In this document: piece after piece, positions 17,094 through 26,781 of the stretch | Layout of the letters: each line of letters begins with the position of its first letter | How positions within the stretch are numbered: the stretch's first letter is position 1 | Assembly: GCA_026398695.1 (NCBI GenBank) | Contig: JAPLSJ010000099.1 | Location: 1 to 57,551 of the forward strand | DNA length: 57,551 nt | Source: Arenimonas sp. | GTDB lineage: Bacteria; Pseudomonadota; Gammaproteobacteria; Xanthomonadales; Xanthomonadaceae | Reading direction: 5' to 3' | Notes under the pieces: model-generated | Database searches by the model: none | What the model saw: the letters and a program-made list of their open reading frames with translations, nothing else | Told to the model about the DNA's origin: nothing | Translations under genes and position numbers: made by a program

Positions 17094-20000
17094 ATGACGC
17101 TTCGCTTCCGCCTCGCCAGCGCCGCCTGCTTCGGCCTAGCCTCGCTGGCGCTCGCTGCCGCCGAACCGCCGCGGATCACCGGCACCGACGGCGAGGACGA
17201 TCGGCTGGCGATCGAATTCGACCGGCCCATGCTCACATGGCGCGGCGAAAGCGACACGGCGGGCATCACGCTCTCGCCGCAGGTCGAATGTCGCTGGTTC
17301 TGGGAGCAGGACACGACCCTGGCCTGCCAGGTACCCGAGGGCAGCACCCGGCCCTTCCGGCAGGCCACGTCCTATCGCCTCGAGCTGCCCGGCGGCCTGT
17401 GGTCGCAGGCCGGCGCCGAACTCGCACCCACCACGCTCGACGTGGTGTCGTCGCGGCCCGAGCCGCGCGTGCAGATCAGCGACTGGAACGCGGGCCAGCC
17501 CGCGCTGCGGGTGGTGTCCCATGAAATGCCGCTGACCCTGCAGGACCTGGCGCAGGTGCTCGAACTTCGCCTCGACGACCAGCCGGTGGACTACACGCTG
17601 GCGCCGCTGTCGGCCAAACAGCTGGCTTCGATGTACCTGTCCGACGGCGGCAGCGCGTTCAACGTGCTGCCCACCCGCTGGCCCACGACCCGCGGCACGC
17701 TGGTGGTGTCGGTACGGGAAGGGTTGCGCAGCCCCGCCGGCCCCGTCCGCGGCGAAGCGCGCAGGCTGCTCACGACCCGCGTGAACGAACCACTGCGGCT
17801 GGTGGGCCTGGGCTGCGGCTGGTCGCGCATGCCGATGACGGCGGAGCAGGTCGAGAAGTGGGGCCGCGACGAATGCGCGCCAGACGCCGACGTGGCCCTG
17901 GTGTTCTCACGCCGCCTGGCCAAGGGTGAGGCCGAGCGCATTGCCGCGGGCCTGCCGGGCTTGGCCGTTTCGAAGGATTCCAACCACTGCCGTTGGGACT
18001 GCGGCGACAACGAAGCCCGTTTCCACGTCGGATTCACCGCCACGGCCGCCGGCGTCAGCCTGCCCATCGTGCTGCCGGCCGACCTGCGCGCCGACGACGG
18101 CAGCCTGATCGAAGCAGGCGCGGTGCCGGTGCTGGTGTTCCGCGACCATCCGGCGAGCGTGCGCAGCGAGCCGCCGGTGCGCCTGCTGCGCCCCGGCGGC
18201 GACGCCGCGCTGGCGCTGGAAGTGCGCAACCTGGACGCGCCGGCCACCGTGGCGGAGCTGGGCACCGGCCGGCGCACGCGGCTGCGCGAAAGTGCGCTGC
18301 CGGTAACGGGCATCACCAACCGCTTCGAGCCTTGGCGGGCCAAGGCGCCTCGCGGCGACGTGGCGCGCAGCGGCGGCCTCACGCTGGCCGGCGTGCGCGG
18401 TTCGCCCGCGCCCGGCCTTGCGGTGGCGGTGGCCCCGTTCAACGTCATCGCCGCTGCCGATGCTGGCCGGGTGATGGTGTGGGCCACCGATTGGGACACC
18501 GCCGCCGCCATCGCCGACGCCAGCATCGACCTGCTGCGGGTGACGGCCGAGGGCCGCGAACCGGTGCGGGCGCGCGGCCGCACCGGTGCCGACGGCGTGG
18601 GCTACGTGCCCGCGCCCAAGGAAGAGATCCAAGACGAGCGCACCCAGACGCGCCTGGTGCGCGTGCGCCACGACGGGCGCTGCTGTACCGGCCGGGCGAG
18701 ACGGTGCACTTCCGCGTCTGGTCGCGCGAGCGCGACGGCAATCGCCTGCGTCCGTTCGCGGGCAAGGCGGGCGACGACACGGCGCTGGTGCTGCGTGCAC
18801 AGGGCGAGCGCTCGGCGATGGACGCCTGGTCGGCACCGCGCGACGGCTGGGGCAGCGTGGCGGGCGAACGCGCCCTGTCGGCAAGCCTCGCGGACGGCAC
18901 CTACTGCATCACCCGCGCCGACGACAGCGACGGCAGCTACAGCCCCAGCGGCGCCTGCTTCGAGGTGGCGCGCTTCGACAGCCAGGCGGTCTGGGCCAGC
19001 AGCGCCTTCGACCGCAAGCTGGTGCGGGCCGGCGGCGAGCTCGCGCTCGACATCGAGGGTGGCTTCTATTCCGGCGGCGGTGCCGCCGGGGCGCAGGTCG
19101 AGACCAGGGCGTTCCTGGCGCCCACGCCGTTGGGATCAATCTATCCGGCGTTCGCACGGTTCACTTTCGCCAGTCCGCTGAGCGAAGACGGCGACGAATC
19201 GGACGTGGACCCGCTGGCCACGCTGCCGGGCGCCGCCGTGCTGGACGGCCGCGGCCGGGCGCGCTTCGCCGGCAGGCTGCCGCCGCGGTTCCTGCACGGC
19301 GAGCCCTCGGACACGGAGGCGGACGAGGAGGTGGCGATCGGCGAGATCCGCGTCAATGCCTACGTGACCATCCCCGGCGCGGCGTCCAGCGCCAGCCCCG
19401 TGGCCAGCGTGGTGTACGCCGCGCACGACCGCTACGTGGGCCTGCACAGCGAAGGCTGGTGGCTGTCGTCGAACGAGGACCCGCGGCTGGAGGCCATGGT
19501 GGCCACGGCCGAAGGCGAGGCGATCACCGCAGGCACGGTGCGCGTGCGCATCGAGCGCGACGGCGAAGGCGACGCGGTCGAGGTGCTGGCGCGCTGCGAG
19601 CTGGCAATCGGCGCGGTGGCGCCCTGCGGGTTCCGCGCGCCCGAGCCGGGCGAGTACCGCTTCGTGGCCGAAGCCGACGGGGCCGCGCCCGTCGCGTTCA
19701 GTCGCTATTTCTACGGCGGCAGCGCGCAGGTACGCCCCGGCGCGGCACCGTCTGCCGAACTGACGCTGGTGACGCCGCCCGCCGCCGGTGCCGACGCCGT
19801 GCTGCGCCTGCTGCAGCCGCATGCGCGGGCCAGCGCGCTGTTCGTGGTCGAGTACGAGGGCGTGCTGCGTCACTGGGTGCAGGAAGTGGGGCCCGACGCG
19901 CAGGTGCGCGTGGCGATGCCGCCCGAGTGGGCGCCCGGCGTGTCGGTGCGCGTGCTGCTGCGGCCCGTGTCGGACGCCCCGTCCAACGGCGCACTGGAGG

Positions 20001-22603
20001 CGAAGACGCTCAACGCCGTCGTGCGCGTGCCCGTCGCGCGGCCTGGCGCCGGCAAGGCCAGCGTCACGCTGGAGGCCGGTGCGCGCGCGCCGGGCGAAGA
20101 CCTCGTGATCCGGCTGGCCAACAGCGCCGCCACGCCGCGGCTGGTCACGCTGGCGATCGTGGACGATTCGGTGCACCAGCAGGCATCGGCGATGCACGGC
20201 GTCATCGATCCCAATGGGCGGCGCTTCATCGGCCTGCTGGAAGACTGGTCCGGCGCGAGCTGGCACGGCTTCGGCGCGTGGAGCCGGGTGCCGAACCTGT
20301 TCCAGGAGAAAAGGCCGACGGCCGCGAACGCGCCGCTGGCGGCGCCGGCACCCGCGGCTTCCGATGGCGTCTACAGCGACGCCTTGAGCCTGGATACGGT
20401 CCAGGTCACCGGCAGCCGCATCAAGCGCTCCGAGATCGTGGACAGCAAGGCCACCGGCAGTGCGCCGCCGCGTGAAGCCACGTCGGCGGAAGGTGCGCCG
20501 GCGGCGCGCGTGCGCAGCCGCTTCCCGGTGACCGCCTACTGGAACGCGGGCGAAGAACTCGCCCCGGGCGAAACCCGCGAGCTGCGCGTGCGCCTGCCCG
20601 ACAACCTCACGCGCTGGCGCCTGCTGTACTGGACCAGCGACGACGGCGACGGATTCACGCTCGGCGAAGACACCTTCGCGGCCACGCTGCCGCTGGAGAT
20701 CCGGGCGGGGCTGCCGTCGCGCATTTTCCAGGGCGACCAGGGCAGCGGCACGGTGCTTGCGCGAGTGAACGCCGAAGGCGGCGCCACGGTGACGCTGCAG
20801 GTGGACACCGAGGGCGCCGGCGCCGACGGCCAGGTCAAGGCACGGGGCAACGTGGCCCCGCAGGCTTCGCTGGCGCGGCGCGTGCCGCTGGTGCCCGATG
20901 CGCAGGGCCGCATCGCGCTGCTGGCGCGCGCGTCCACCGCCACCACGTCCGACGCGCTGTCGTCGGCGGTGGAGGTGCAGTCGCGCTTCGCCACGACGTC
21001 GATCACGCAGGCCGGCTGGCTCGAGGACGGGCCGCTGGCGCTGTCGCGACCCGACGTGCCGCGCGGCGCCATCAGCCCCGTGCTGTCCGTCACCGTGGCG
21101 CAGGGCACCGACCCCTGGCGCGACGGCTGGCTGCGCGACCTGCGCGACTACCCGCACCGCTGCTGGGAACAGACGCTCAGCCGCGGCATCGGCGCCGCGC
21201 TGGCGCTGCAGTCGCCCGACAGCGCGGCCGCGTGGCCGGACGCGGGCGACGTGGTGGCAACGACGCTGCGCGACGCGCCTTCGTTCGTGGACGACGAGGA
21301 GAACTACCGCTACTTCGCCGGCAACGCCAGCGAATACTCCGAGTTCGACCCGGTGCTGTCGGCGCACACGCTGCGCGGTTTCCAGGTGCTCGATTCGCTG
21401 GGCCACCCGGTGCCGATGGCCTGGCGCGAGACGCTGCGCCAGCAGCTGGGCCGCTTCGCCAGGCTGTCGCGCCACGATGAAGACGACGCCTGGGAAGCCG
21501 AGCGCGTCGCCATTGCCGCCGGTGCGCTGGCCACCGACGGGCAGGCCATCGGCGACGACGTGGTGCGCTGGCTGTGGCCGCTGCGCAAAAAGATGAGCTG
21601 GTTCGGCCGCAGCGAACTCGTGCGCGCCGCCGCCGCCAATCCGCAGCATGCGGTGCTGGCCGCGCAGGGCCTGCAGGAGCTGCGCGACGCGGGCAGGCAG
21701 CGCGGCGCGCGCCGCATCCTTGAAACCACCGGCGACTGGAGCCTGCTGATGGGCTCGCCGCTGCGCGACCAGTGTGCGGTCACGGCCACGCTGTTCACGC
21801 TCGACCGCAGCCCGGAACACCTGGGCACGCGCCAGCAGTGGCTGCGCGGACTGAACGACCTGTACGCGGGCGGCACCGGCAGCCTCGACACGCAGTCCAG
21901 CGTGCAGTGCCTGCTGGCGTTGCGGGCCGCGGGCGCGGCGCTCGACCTTTCCGGCACCGCGCGCGTGGGCGTCACCGCCGGCCTGCAGTCCACCGAGCTG
22001 GCGCTGGCCGCCGGGGAAAAATCCGCAAGCTGGGAAACGCCGCTGGCGCCCACCGCCGAACTCGCGCTCACGCCGCGCGGCGGCAGCGACGGCACGCTCA
22101 ACTACAGCGCACAGGTCAGCTACACGCTGGACCAGCGCAACGCCGTGGCGCAGGCCACCGGCCTGCAGCTGCAGCGCAGCTACCAGGTGATGCGCGGCGG
22201 CGAGTGGCGCGAACTGGGCAACGGTGCGGTCACCGAAGGCGAATGGCTGCGCACCACGCTGACCGTGGTGGTGCCGGCCATGCGCCACTTCGTCGCCATC
22301 ACCGACACGGTGCCCGGCGGCCTGGTGACGCGCGACGTGCGCCTGGGCGGCGTGGCGGGCGAAGACATCCAGCGCCTGGCCGACCCGGGCTCATGGTGGT
22401 TCGACACCCGCCAGACCGGCGCCAGCGAAGTGCGCTTCTATGCCCAGCAGCTGCCACCCGGCACGCACGACCTGCACTACTACACGCAGGCCACGCACGC
22501 CGGCCGCTACTTCGCACCGCCCGCGGTGGCCGAGCTGATGTACGGCCGCAACAGCCGCGCCAACACCGCCTCGCGCGACCTGCAGGTGAATCCGCGCCCC
22601 TGA
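17094..22603 (+). pseudogene. Alpha-2-macroglobulin family protein, frameshifted
   Basis: This large exported protein (about 1836 residues if repaired) would act as a protease trap in the periplasm. An ATG at 17094 starts a signal peptide (cleavage near LAAAEPP), followed by macroglobulin domains. The frame changes at 18675-18677: before it reads RLVRVRHDG, and the continuation ALLYRPGETVHFRVW is in another frame. Restoring one base in the GGG run joins them exactly. The thioester motif is kept as YPHRCWEQTLSRG near residue 1356 (CxEQ core). The C-terminal receptor-like domain ends at TGA 22601-22603. An odd stretch near 1100, LDTVQVTGSRIKRSEIV, resembles the plug linker of TonB-dependent receptors. 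As written the product stops early, so it is a pseudogene or a sequencing error. Confidence 0.88.
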
Positions 22604-22627
22604 ATCCCGCAAGGCTTGTGGGGAACA

Positions 22628-22710
22628 CGTACCAGGTTCAATTCTGAACGGGCCGTGGCGTCAGGCAAAAACCGTGGCGCCACGGCCCGTTCAGAATTGA
22701 ACCTGGTACG
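22628..22710. repeat. Perfect 33-bp inverted repeat between convergent genes
   Basis: Arms 22628-22660 and 22678-22710 are exact reverse complements, separated by a 17-nt loop. The loop contains a second palindrome, CCGTGGCGCCACGG (22672-22685), overlapping the right arm, so alternative hairpins are possible. The outer sequence CGTACCAGGT is the same as in the element at 2971-3021. It lies between the macroglobulin stop and the M56 stop, where a bidirectional terminator is expected. Confidence 0.85.
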
Positions 22711-22723
22711 AAATCTTTTCCCG

Positions 22724-25024
22724 TCAGTCGACGACGGCGAAGCGATCCAGGGCCTTCTCGGCCTGGCCACGCTCGTGGTCACCCAGTCCGCGGGCGGCGG
22801 CGCGGTAGCGGTTCACCAGCGCTTCGTCGGCGGGCATGCGCGAGGCCAGCGTGCGCAGCGCTTCGCCCGCTTCGAAGTCCGACGAGATGCCGGCCACGAC
22901 GTCCAGCACCGCGTTGGCCACGGCCAGGTCCACCGGACCCGCGTTGACCAGGGCCGAAAGCGCCTCGCGCGCCTCGAAGTCCGAGGACAGTTCGCGGCTG
23001 CGCGCGACGTACGCCGCCAGCACCGCCGGGTTGCCGCGGGTGTGGCGCGCGGCGCGCTCCAGCACGTTGCGCAGTTCGAAGTCGCTGCTGATGCCTTCGG
23101 CCGAGTCCAGCACCAGCTCCACCGTCGCCGGCGTCACGTCGCGCCGGGTGAGCATGGCCTCGAGCACGCGCCGGTGTTCGAAGTCGCTGGAGATGTTGGC
23201 GATCGCTGACTGCCAGGCCTCGCGCGCCACGCCCGTGGCGGGCAGGCGGCTGGCGACCGAGATCAGCAGTTCGGCCACTTCGAAATCCGAGCCGATTTCG
23301 CTGGCCAGGCCCAGCACGCGCGCCTGGTGGTCGGGCGAAAGCGTCTGCGAGTCCAGGGCCACCTGCAGCGCCTGGCGAAGTTCGAAGTCGCTGTCGATGC
23401 CCTTGGCCAGGTCGAGCGAGCGCGCCAGCTGGGCGTCGTCGAGCTTGGCGTTGGCGTAGAGCACGCCGAGGTAGCGCGACTTGGCGTAGTCGGCCTGGAT
23501 CAGGGCCATGTCGGCCAGCAGCGCGTCGGCGCCGCCCTTGGCGAGGATGCGCTTGCCGCGGGATTCGGCATTGATGGCGCTTTCGCGTATCAGCTCCGGC
23601 AGGGTGCGCGCGAGCCACGCGCGGCCGTCGGCGTCGAGCGGCATGGCCTTGCCGTCCACGCGGTAGGCGCGCTGGATGACGCCGTCCTTGCCGAACACTT
23701 CCAGCTCGCGCTCCACGCCCTCGCGCTCTTCCACCAGGTCCAGCCGCGCGCCCTTGCCCAGGCGCACCACGTCGGTCTCGCCGTCGTTGAACGTGATCTC
23801 GCCGCTGAGGCGAAGGTCGACCGACCGTTCCGGGCCGCGGCTGCGGTAGCTGAAATTCTCGCGGCCGTTGATATCGAGGCGCGTGAGGATGCGGTCGGCG
23901 AAGCCCTGGGAAGCGACGGTGGTGATGGCCACGCCCGGCAGGGCGACGATGGCGATGATGGCCAGCACCAGGGCGGTGCGGCGCACGCCGGGGGAAAGCG
24001 GGCGAAGGGTCATGGCGGTGTTCTCCAGTAGATTGCTGACGCGTCGGACCACGGCACCGGGTTCACCGGCCATGGCCACTGCGAGGGCGGGTTGGCCGGC
24101 GCGGGCGCCGGCGTGGGAAAGGCAGGTGGCCAGGCATTCGGCCAGCGGGCGGCCGCTGCCCAGCAGCTGCGCGGCGCGGGCGTCGCAGGCGTCTTCGGCC
24201 AGGGCGTCCAGGCGGCGCTGCGCGTGCCGGGCCAGGGGATGGAAAAACAGCGGCAGTGCGGCGATGCGCTGGGCGATCCGCCACGCCGGGTCACGGCGCT
24301 GCAGATGGCTCAGCTCGTGCGCCAGCATCGCGCGCTGCTGCGTCGGCGGCAGCGTCTGCGACCACGACGGCAGCAGCACGTTCGCGCCCGGCAGCACCAT
24401 CGGGCTTTGCAGCTGCGGCAGCAGGCGCAGGGTGGGCGGGGCGATGGCGAGTTCGTTGGCCAGCAGGCGTGCGGCGCCGGACAGGCCGGGGCCCGGGATG
24501 GCACCGTGCTGTTCCGCGGTACGGCCCAGGCGGCGCACGGCGATGGCCTGCGCCAGCAATCGGACCGCGCCCCACAGCAGGCCGGCCAACCAGCACGCGA
24601 GCAGCCCCCACGCCGCGGCGTCGGGTACTTCGACGTCGGTGGGAAGGCGCGCCCCGGAGGCAGGCAAGGGCATCGTTTCCCGCGCGATGAGCGTGGGTGG
24701 CGTGGAAGGCCGCGGCGCGGCGGCCGGGTCGCGGGTTCCGCTGTCGAATGCCGCCTGCGGCGCTTCGACCATCGCAGGCGCCGGCGTCGTAAGCGGTGCG
24801 AGCATCGCGGCGCGCGGCGACGGCGAAAGATCGCCCGGCGACGGCAGGAATTCGAGCGACGACGACAGCAGCGCGCCGAACAGCGCGATGCGCCAGGCCA
24901 GCTCGGCCCAGCCCGGATGCTTCAGCGCACCCGCGCGCTCCAGCAGCCACGCCGCGCCCAGCAGCACCGTGGCGTGCAGGGCCAGCGTCAGCAGGAAGGA
25001 GAAGAAAAGGTCGACCGCGCTCAC
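22724..25024 (-). CDS. M56 (BlaR1/MecR1-like) metallopeptidase with 34-residue repeats
   Basis: The 766-residue protein begins with membrane segments (residues 5-25, 38-55, 140-165) and an M56 zinc peptidase domain, with the HExxH motif in MLAHELSHLQRRD near residue 245. A further membrane helix follows near 345-365 (TALVLAIIAIVALPGVAI). After a beta-rich region comes an array of seven repeats, residues 511-748, each 34 residues and mostly carrying SDFE. M56 proteins sense a signal and cleave a BlaI-type repressor. The gene starts with GTG at 25024, overlapping the blaI stop by 4 nt (GTGA), so the two are translationally coupled. Unlike BlaR1 there is no penicillin-binding sensor; the repeats take its place. 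Confidence 0.9.
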   Translation of the reverse strand: MSAVDLFFSFLLTLALHATVLLGAAWLLERAGALKHPGWAELAWRIALFGALLSSSLEFLPSPGDLSPSPRAAMLAPLTTPAPAMVEAPQAAFDSGTRDPAAAPRPSTPPTLIARETMPLPASGARLPTDVEVPDAAAWGLLACWLAGLLWGAVRLLAQAIAVRRLGRTAEQHGAIPGPGLSGAARLLANELAIAPPTLRLLPQLQSPMVLPGANVLLPSWSQTLPPTQQRAMLAHELSHLQRRDPAWRIAQRIAALPLFFHPLARHAQRRLDALAEDACDARAAQLLGSGRPLAECLATCLSHAGARAGQPALAVAMAGEPGAVVRRVSNLLENTAMTLRPLSPGVRRTALVLAIIAIVALPGVAITTVASQGFADRILTRLDINGRENFSYRSRGPERSVDLRLSGEITFNDGETDVVRLGKGARLDLVEEREGVERELEVFGKDGVIQRAYRVDGKAMPLDADGRAWLARTLPELIRESAINAESRGKRILAKGGADALLADMALIQADYAKSRYLGVLYANAKLDDAQLARSLDLAKGIDSDFELRQALQVALDSQTLSPDHQARVLGLASEIGSDFEVAELLISVASRLPATGVAREAWQSAIANISSDFEHRRVLEAMLTRRDVTPATVELVLDSAEGISSDFELRNVLERAARHTRGNPAVLAAYVARSRELSSDFEAREALSALVNAGPVDLAVANAVLDVVAGISSDFEAGEALRTLASRMPADEALVNRYRAAARGLGDHERGQAEKALDRFAVVD
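22781..23494 (-). repeat. Seven-fold 34-codon repeat in the M56 protein
   Basis: Six copies of SDFE start at residues 545, 579, 613, 647, 681 and 715 of the M56 protein, every interval being exactly 34 residues (102 nt). A degenerate copy beginning ADYA fits at 511. The unit pattern is roughly (I/L)(S/G)SDFE, then a hydrophobic helix (xxALxxxL), then another helix, then xx(I/L)S. A 34-residue helical unit suggests an alpha-solenoid of TPR or HEAT type, exported side. Confidence 0.9.
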
Positions 25025-25419
25025 GGCTTGTCCGCCTTGGCACCGGCCAGCAGGGCGCGCACGCGTTCGAGGTCGCCCGGCGCGACCTCCTTTTCACTGA
25101 CCAGGTGCGCCAGCAGGGCGCCCGGGTCGCCGCGGAACAGGCTCTGGATCAGGTCGCCCACCATCGTGCGGCGCACCTGCGGCTCGGTGACCAGGGCGCG
25201 GTAGTACAGCACGCGGCCGTCGCGGCGCTGGGCCACGGCACCGCGCTTGGCCAGGCGGGTGAGCAGGGTGGCGACGGTGGTGTGGGCCAGGCCGCGTTCG
25301 CTGGCCAGGGCGGCGGCGACGTCGGCCACGCTGGCCTCGCCGCGCCAGAGCACGCGCATCACGTCCAGCTGCAGTTCGCTCAGCGCGATGTCGTCGGGGC
25401 TGGGGTCGGTCGGTGCCAT
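25021..25419 (-). CDS. BlaI/MecI/CopY family transcriptional repressor
   Basis: This 132-residue protein has a winged helix domain (LSELQLDVMRVLW, then SVADVAAALASERGLAHTTVATLLTRLAKRG) and a C-terminal dimerisation helix region (LLAHLVSEKEV). It should bind its own promoter as a dimer and be cleaved or released in response to the partner M56 protease. Residue 1 is the ATG at 25419. A 30-nt dyad lies only 9 nt upstream of the ATG, consistent with autoregulation of the two-gene operon. Confidence 0.93.
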   Translation of the reverse strand: MAPTDPSPDDIALSELQLDVMRVLWRGEASVADVAAALASERGLAHTTVATLLTRLAKRGAVAQRRDGRVLYYRALVTEPQVRRTMVGDLIQSLFRGDPGALLAHLVSEKEVAPGDLERVRALLAGAKADKP

Positions 25420-25427
25420 GGGTCTTC

Positions 25428-25457
25428 TTCTACAAGTGTCGTACTACACTTGTAGAA
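25428..25457. promoter_or_regulatory. Probable BlaI operator, 12-bp inverted repeat
   Basis: TTCTACAAGTGT (25428-25439) and ACACTTGTAGAA (25446-25457) form a perfect dyad with a 6-nt spacer. TACA/TGTA half-sites are typical of BlaI/MecI/CopY operators. It lies immediately before the repressor start and so overlaps or abuts the promoter and leader. Confidence 0.85.
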
Positions 25458-25517
25458 CAGACCGGAGGGCTTTGCAACAGGCCGAAAGTCAGGGGTGCCA
25501 GCACCCCCGCCCAGGTT

Positions 25518-26093
25518 TCAGGCCGCCTCGTTCTGGTTCTTGAGGATCAGCGCGGCCAGCCAGGGCTCGCCCTCGGCCATCAGCTCCAGCGGGGTCTGGG
25601 CCCAGCCGGTGAGCACCATGGCCTCGGCGATGGTGAATTCGAGCTGGGCCTTGGAGAACTTGCGCTCGCCGGCGATCACCGCCTCGAGCACGGCGCGGCT
25701 GGGCATGGGCGCGTCCATCTCGGCGGCACGGGCGGCGTCGGCCGCGCCGGGCGCGGAGGCACCGTGGGTGGCGAGGTGTTCGATGCGGCGCAGGGCGTCG
25801 CTCTGGGCGTCCTTGCCGGCGGACACTTCCGGCGCGGCGGCGGCCAGGCTCTTGTGCAGCGTGTTGAGCTGGCCGGCCACCTTCATGCGCTGCAGGTTGG
25901 CGGCGTCGCGGGCGTGTTCGGCGTCCTCGACGTCCTGGCGCAGGCGGTCAAGCTCCGGGCTGGGCCCGGCGCCGGCAGGCAGGGCCTGCAGCGCGGCGTC
26001 GATCAGGCCCAGCCAGTCGCCGCGCTCGGGCAGGGCCGGGGCGGCTTCGATGCGGGATCGGAGAGTCTGCAGGTGGGCGCGGGGGTCGCTCAT
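25518..26093 (-). CDS. Hypothetical helical protein
   Basis: This 191-residue protein is not recognised. It is Ala- and Leu-rich, with a likely coiled coil in the middle (LRQDVEDAEHARDAANLQRMK, roughly residues 45-85) and a second helical block ending in ELMAEGEPWLAALILKNQ. No signal peptide or membrane helix is apparent, so it is probably cytoplasmic. It reads in the same direction as blaI but lies 98 nt beyond the operator side, facing away from it. The gene downstream is folE. Confidence 0.6.
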   Translation of the reverse strand: MSDPRAHLQTLRSRIEAAPALPERGDWLGLIDAALQALPAGAGPSPELDRLRQDVEDAEHARDAANLQRMKVAGQLNTLHKSLAAAAPEVSAGKDAQSDALRRIEHLATHGASAPGAADAARAAEMDAPMPSRAVLEAVIAGERKFSKAQLEFTIAEAMVLTGWAQTPLELMAEGEPWLAALILKNQNEAA

Positions 26094-26151
26094 GGCGCGA
26101 GTATATGCCCGCGCCCGGTGACAATTCAGCCTGCCCGGGGCGCGGAGGCCC

Positions 26152-26736
26152 TCAGCCGCCCCGCTTCACCGCGATCACGTCCAGGAATTCGGCGCGGGTC
26201 ATCGGGTCGGTGCGGAAGCTGCCCAGCATCTTGCTGGTGACCATGCTCACGCCGGTCTTGTGCACGCCGCGGGTGGTCATGCACTGGTGCTTGGCCTCCA
26301 CCACCACGGCCACGCCGATCGGCTGCAGCACGTCCTGGATGCAGCGGGCGATCTGGGCGGTCATCTTTTCCTGCACCTGGAAGCGGCGGGCGTAGGTTTC
26401 CACCACGCGCGCCAGCTTGCTGATGCCCACGACCTTGCCGGCCGGCAGGTAGCCCACGTGGCAGCGGCCGATGATCGGCGCCATGTGGTGCTCGCAGTGC
26501 GATTCGAACTCGATGTCGCGCAGCACGATCATCTCGTCGTAGCCGGCCACTTCCTCGAAGGTGCGCTCCAGGAATTCGCGCGGGTCTTCCTGGTAGCCGC
26601 TGAACCAGTCGCCGTAGGCCTTGACCACGCGCTTGGGGGTGTCGAGCAGGCCCTCGCGGTTCGGGTCCTCGCCAGCCCAGCGCAGCAGGACGCGGATGGC
26701 ATCTTCTGCCTGGTCGCGGGTGACGGTGTCGGTCAT
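26152..26736 (-). CDS. folE: GTP cyclohydrolase I
   Basis: This 194-residue enzyme converts GTP to 7,8-dihydroneopterin triphosphate, the first step of tetrahydrofolate synthesis. Visible motifs are [13 protein letters not shown] near 40, the zinc ligands of [19 protein letters not shown] near 83-90, GISKLARVV, and [13 protein letters not shown] containing the late zinc Cys. ATG at 26736 was chosen over an upstream GTG because the family start fits there and AAGAGA precedes it. Confidence 0.97.
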   Translation of the reverse strand: MTDTVTRDQAEDAIRVLLRWAGEDPNREGLLDTPKRVVKAYGDWFSGYQEDPREFLERTFEEVAGYDEMIVLRDIEFESHCEHHMAPIIGRCHVGYLPAGKVVGISKLARVVETYARRFQVQEKMTAQIARCIQDVLQPIGVAVVVEAKHQCMTTRGVHKTGVSMVTSKMLGSFRTDPMTRAEFLDVIAVKRGG

Positions 26737-26781
26737 GGCGGCGGTCTCTTGGAGTGAAGGCACATCGTAACGCCGCCGATG

